Assembly (NCBI GenBank): GCA_025964075.1
Contig: JAOPZQ010000140.1
Location: 1 to 6,942, forward strand
Source: Solirubrobacterales bacterium
GTDB lineage: Bacteria; Actinomycetota; Thermoleophilia; Solirubrobacterales; Solirubrobacteraceae
Reading direction: 5' to 3'
DNA: 6,942 nt
Below, in pieces: positions 5,675 through 6,942 of this stretch (the stretch's first letter is position 1; every line of letters starts with the position of its first letter). Both the position numbers and the translations under genes were made by a program. The notes below the pieces were generated by a model. That model saw nothing but the letters and a program-made list of their open reading frames with translations. It made no database searches and was not told the DNA's origin.

Positions 5675-6134
5675 CCCGGGACGCGCGGCGATGCGCGCAC
5701 GTCGAACCATCGCCAGGCTCGTGATGGGCGGCTGGGTAGCCGTCGGTTGCGTCGTGGCTTTCGCCGGCCCGGCGGGGGCCGATACCGGGCCGGCGGGGAT
5801 CGAGGGCTGCGTCGTCGCCGGCAGATTCAGCACTCCGACCGTGGGAGGCCTGGCCGTCCATCTCGGTCGGTGCACGTACAAGGCCACCCGTCGTGCCGGC
5901 TATCTCGCGATCGGTGACCAGTGGTCGATCGTCGTCGAGCGGGCGAGCGGCCCCGTCGTGGCGACGACGACCTACTCGTCGTCCAATGGCGCCCATCGCG
6001 TCTGCGATGCGGTGATCCACGAAGGTGACCGCGTCACGGTCACGGCTGTCGGAAACAGCGTCGCGCTGGCCGGGAACCCGGTGCCCGCGGCGACCGACTT
6101 CCTCCCGACCGGGACCGGACTGTGCGTCGCCTGA
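5664..6134 (+). CDS. Second small exported four-cysteine protein, function unknown (156 aa)
   Basis: The ATG at 5664 lies within the end of the preceding gene (11-nt overlap), with AGGGG at 5649-5653, suggesting translational coupling. A second ATG at 5691 would give a more compact signal peptide (MRARRTIARL) and cannot be excluded. Either way, an Arg-rich N-terminus is followed by the hydrophobic LVMGGWVAVGCVVAFAG and a signal peptidase I site after A37-G38-A39. The mature part (about 117 residues) has four cysteines (49, 70, 114, 154) and beta-strand-like segments such as SIVVERASGPVVATTTYSSS and RVTVTAVGNSVALAG. It is not clearly similar to its upstream partner, though both have four mature cysteines and the same export route, so they may act together outside the cell. 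No family recognised and no catalytic motif seen. The stop is 6 bp from the stop of the convergent GntR gene. Confidence 0.82.
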   Translation: MRSDPGRAAMRARRTIARLVMGGWVAVGCVVAFAGPAGADTGPAGIEGCVVAGRFSTPTVGGLAVHLGRCTYKATRRAGYLAIGDQWSIVVERASGPVVATTTYSSSNGAHRVCDAVIHEGDRVTVTAVGNSVALAGNPVPAATDFLPTGTGLCVA

Positions 6135-6140
6135 CGCCGG

Positions 6141-6905
6141 TCAGTGCTTCACGGCGAACGTCGGGTCCTGCCGGTCGGTAGCCGGTGGCGAGTCGACGAG
6201 GACCTTGAGGAACGTCTCGGAGCGTTCGCGGTGCTGCTCGAGTAGCCGGAGGGCCCGGTCGGGCTTGCGCCGTTCGAGCGCCGTCACGATTCGCTGGTGC
6301 TCGGCGAGGATCTCGGTCGGGATCAGCTGCGCGTCCTCGTCGAGCCACATGCGACGGTACGAGAGGACACGGTAGGGATCGACGGTGTCCCAGAGCTGTG
6401 TGACGAAGCGGACGAGCCACGGGTTCTCGCAGCGCTCGAAGACCGTGAAGTGGAAGCGGCGGTTGGCGGCGATCATCTCCACGGCGTCGCGGTCCTCGGC
6501 GGCGCGCTCCTGCGCGCGGAGGTGTGTCCGCATCGCCGTGGTCTCTTGCGCGCCGATCCCCGGCATCGCGTGGCGCTCGGTCTCCGCCTCGAGGAGCGAC
6601 CGGACTTCGTAGATCTGGCGGATCGCCTCGTTGGGGAGCTCGGTCACGAAGTAGCCGCGCTGCGGGTGGTACGTCACTATGCCCTCGCTCGCGAGGGTCT
6701 TCAGCGCTTCACGGAGCGGTATCAGGCTGATGCCGAGCTCCTGTGCGGTGGCCTCCTGGCGGATCTTGATGCCCGGCGCCAGGTCGCCGCGAACGATCGC
6801 TCCCCGCAGCTCGTGCGCCGCGATCGCCTGGGCGGTCCGCGGCAGGGAATTCCGCTCCAGAGTCACGCTCGGGAGGGTATCGCTCGCCGGGTGCCGATCA
6901 GCCAA
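6141..6905 (-). CDS. GntR-family transcriptional regulator, FCD (FadR-like) subfamily (about 254 aa)
   Basis: Residues about 24-90 form the winged helix-turn-helix: ELRGAIVRGDLAPGIKIRQ (32-50), ELGISLIPLREALKTLASEG (56-75) and the wing VTYHPQRGYFVTEL (77-90). Residues about 95-235 form an all-helical FCD effector domain (YEVRSLLEAETER, 99-111). Its metal/ligand-site histidines are present at 152 (NRRFHF), 203 (AEHQRI) and 225 (EQHRER), but the first ligand, usually Asp four residues before the first His, is Asn148. FCD proteins usually repress genes for organic-acid or sugar-acid use and respond to a small carboxylate. The start is unsettled: no ATG fits. TTG 6905 gives 254 residues without a Shine-Dalgarno; GTG 6866 gives 241 residues, still including the whole DNA-binding domain. 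A 21-bp AT-rich element containing TATAAT lies just upstream and matches the one before the secreted-protein genes, suggesting autoregulation and control of that pair. Confidence 0.92.
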   Translation of the reverse strand: MADRHPASDTLPSVTLERNSLPRTAQAIAAHELRGAIVRGDLAPGIKIRQEATAQELGISLIPLREALKTLASEGIVTYHPQRGYFVTELPNEAIRQIYEVRSLLEAETERHAMPGIGAQETTAMRTHLRAQERAAEDRDAVEMIAANRRFHFTVFERCENPWLVRFVTQLWDTVDPYRVLSYRRMWLDEDAQLIPTEILAEHQRIVTALERRKPDRALRLLEQHRERSETFLKVLVDSPPATDRQDPTFAVKH

Positions 6906-6916
6906 CGTTATACATT

Positions 6917-6937
6917 TGAATGAAGAATATTATAATT
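6917..6937 (-). repeat. 21-bp AT-rich element, right copy, upstream of the GntR gene
   Basis: Read on the minus strand this is AATTATAATATTC followed by TTCATTCA, matching 5069-5089 at 18 of 21 positions. Its TATAAT (minus, 6934-6929) would act as a -10 with transcription starting near 6922, about 17 nt before TTG 6905. The matching -35 would lie beyond the right edge of the window. It lies 11 bp from the TTG, whereas the left copy ends 18 bp from its GTG. Confidence 0.6.
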
Positions 6938-6942
6938 AGCGA

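Noticed and set aside
5664..5780. A twin-arginine (Tat) signal in the second secreted protein because of the RRTIARL sequence
   Set aside because: The residues around the Arg pair do not fit the S-R-R-x-F-L-K pattern; an ordinary Sec signal explains it.
3962..5887. A 641-codon minus-strand open frame
   Set aside because: Antisense shadow across three plus-strand genes with clear domains or export signals; its composition is Arg/Ser/Ala-rich and no domain is visible.
6297..6923. A 208-codon plus-strand ORF opposite the GntR gene
   Set aside because: Antisense shadow of a regulator with clear winged-helix and FCD domains.
5072..6940. The peptide EEYYN encoded at both AT-rich elements (minus at the left, plus at the right)
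   Set aside because: It results from the shared DNA repeat falling in open shadow frames; neither frame shows a coding signal around it.

Overview
The window is GC-rich DNA with strong G/C bias at third codon positions, GTG/TTG starts and Actinobacteria-typical families (MmyB-like HTH regulator, DUF4118-GAF-HisKA_3 sensor kinase, FCD-type GntR regulator). It looks like an actinomycete-level genome. A Solirubrobacterales-like origin is possible, but that is only an impression from the secreted proteins. There is no rRNA, tRNA, CRISPR array or transposase.

Layout. (1) 1-649, minus: the N-terminal part of an exported protein, running off the left edge and joining a DUF5666-like beta domain to a PepSY-like domain. 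A direct repeat with 11-bp phasing, typical of OmpR-family response regulators, lies about 60 bp upstream. (2) 650-1400: a gene-poor stretch holding two broken items. One is a single-TM microprotein gene (minus) with a perfect GGAGG ribosome binding site and one extra base. The other is a Cys-rich remnant (plus) resembling the DUF326 four-helix-bundle copper-binding family. (3) 1401-3152: an aldo/keto reductase (plus) and an MmyB-family HTH regulator (minus), convergent, with their stop codons touching. (4) 3153-3488: an intergenic stretch with a doubtful 55-codon ORF followed by an 8-bp-arm inverted repeat. (5) 3489-4934: a membrane sensor histidine kinase with no partner response regulator in the window. 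(6) 5046-6942: two overlapping genes for small, exported, four-cysteine proteins of unknown function, then a convergent GntR/FCD regulator.

The most interesting signal is in region 6. The only two strongly AT-rich spots in the window are two copies of one 21-bp element (18/21 identical, all three differences transitions). One lies just upstream of the secreted-protein pair and the other just upstream of the GntR gene, each in the same orientation relative to its gene. Each copy contains a perfect TATAAT. The simplest reading is that the GntR protein controls both itself and the secreted pair through a shared operator/-10 element, making 5046-6942 a self-contained regulon. As the copies are inverted relative to one another, they also bracket the unit like terminal inverted repeats, which is a weaker alternative.
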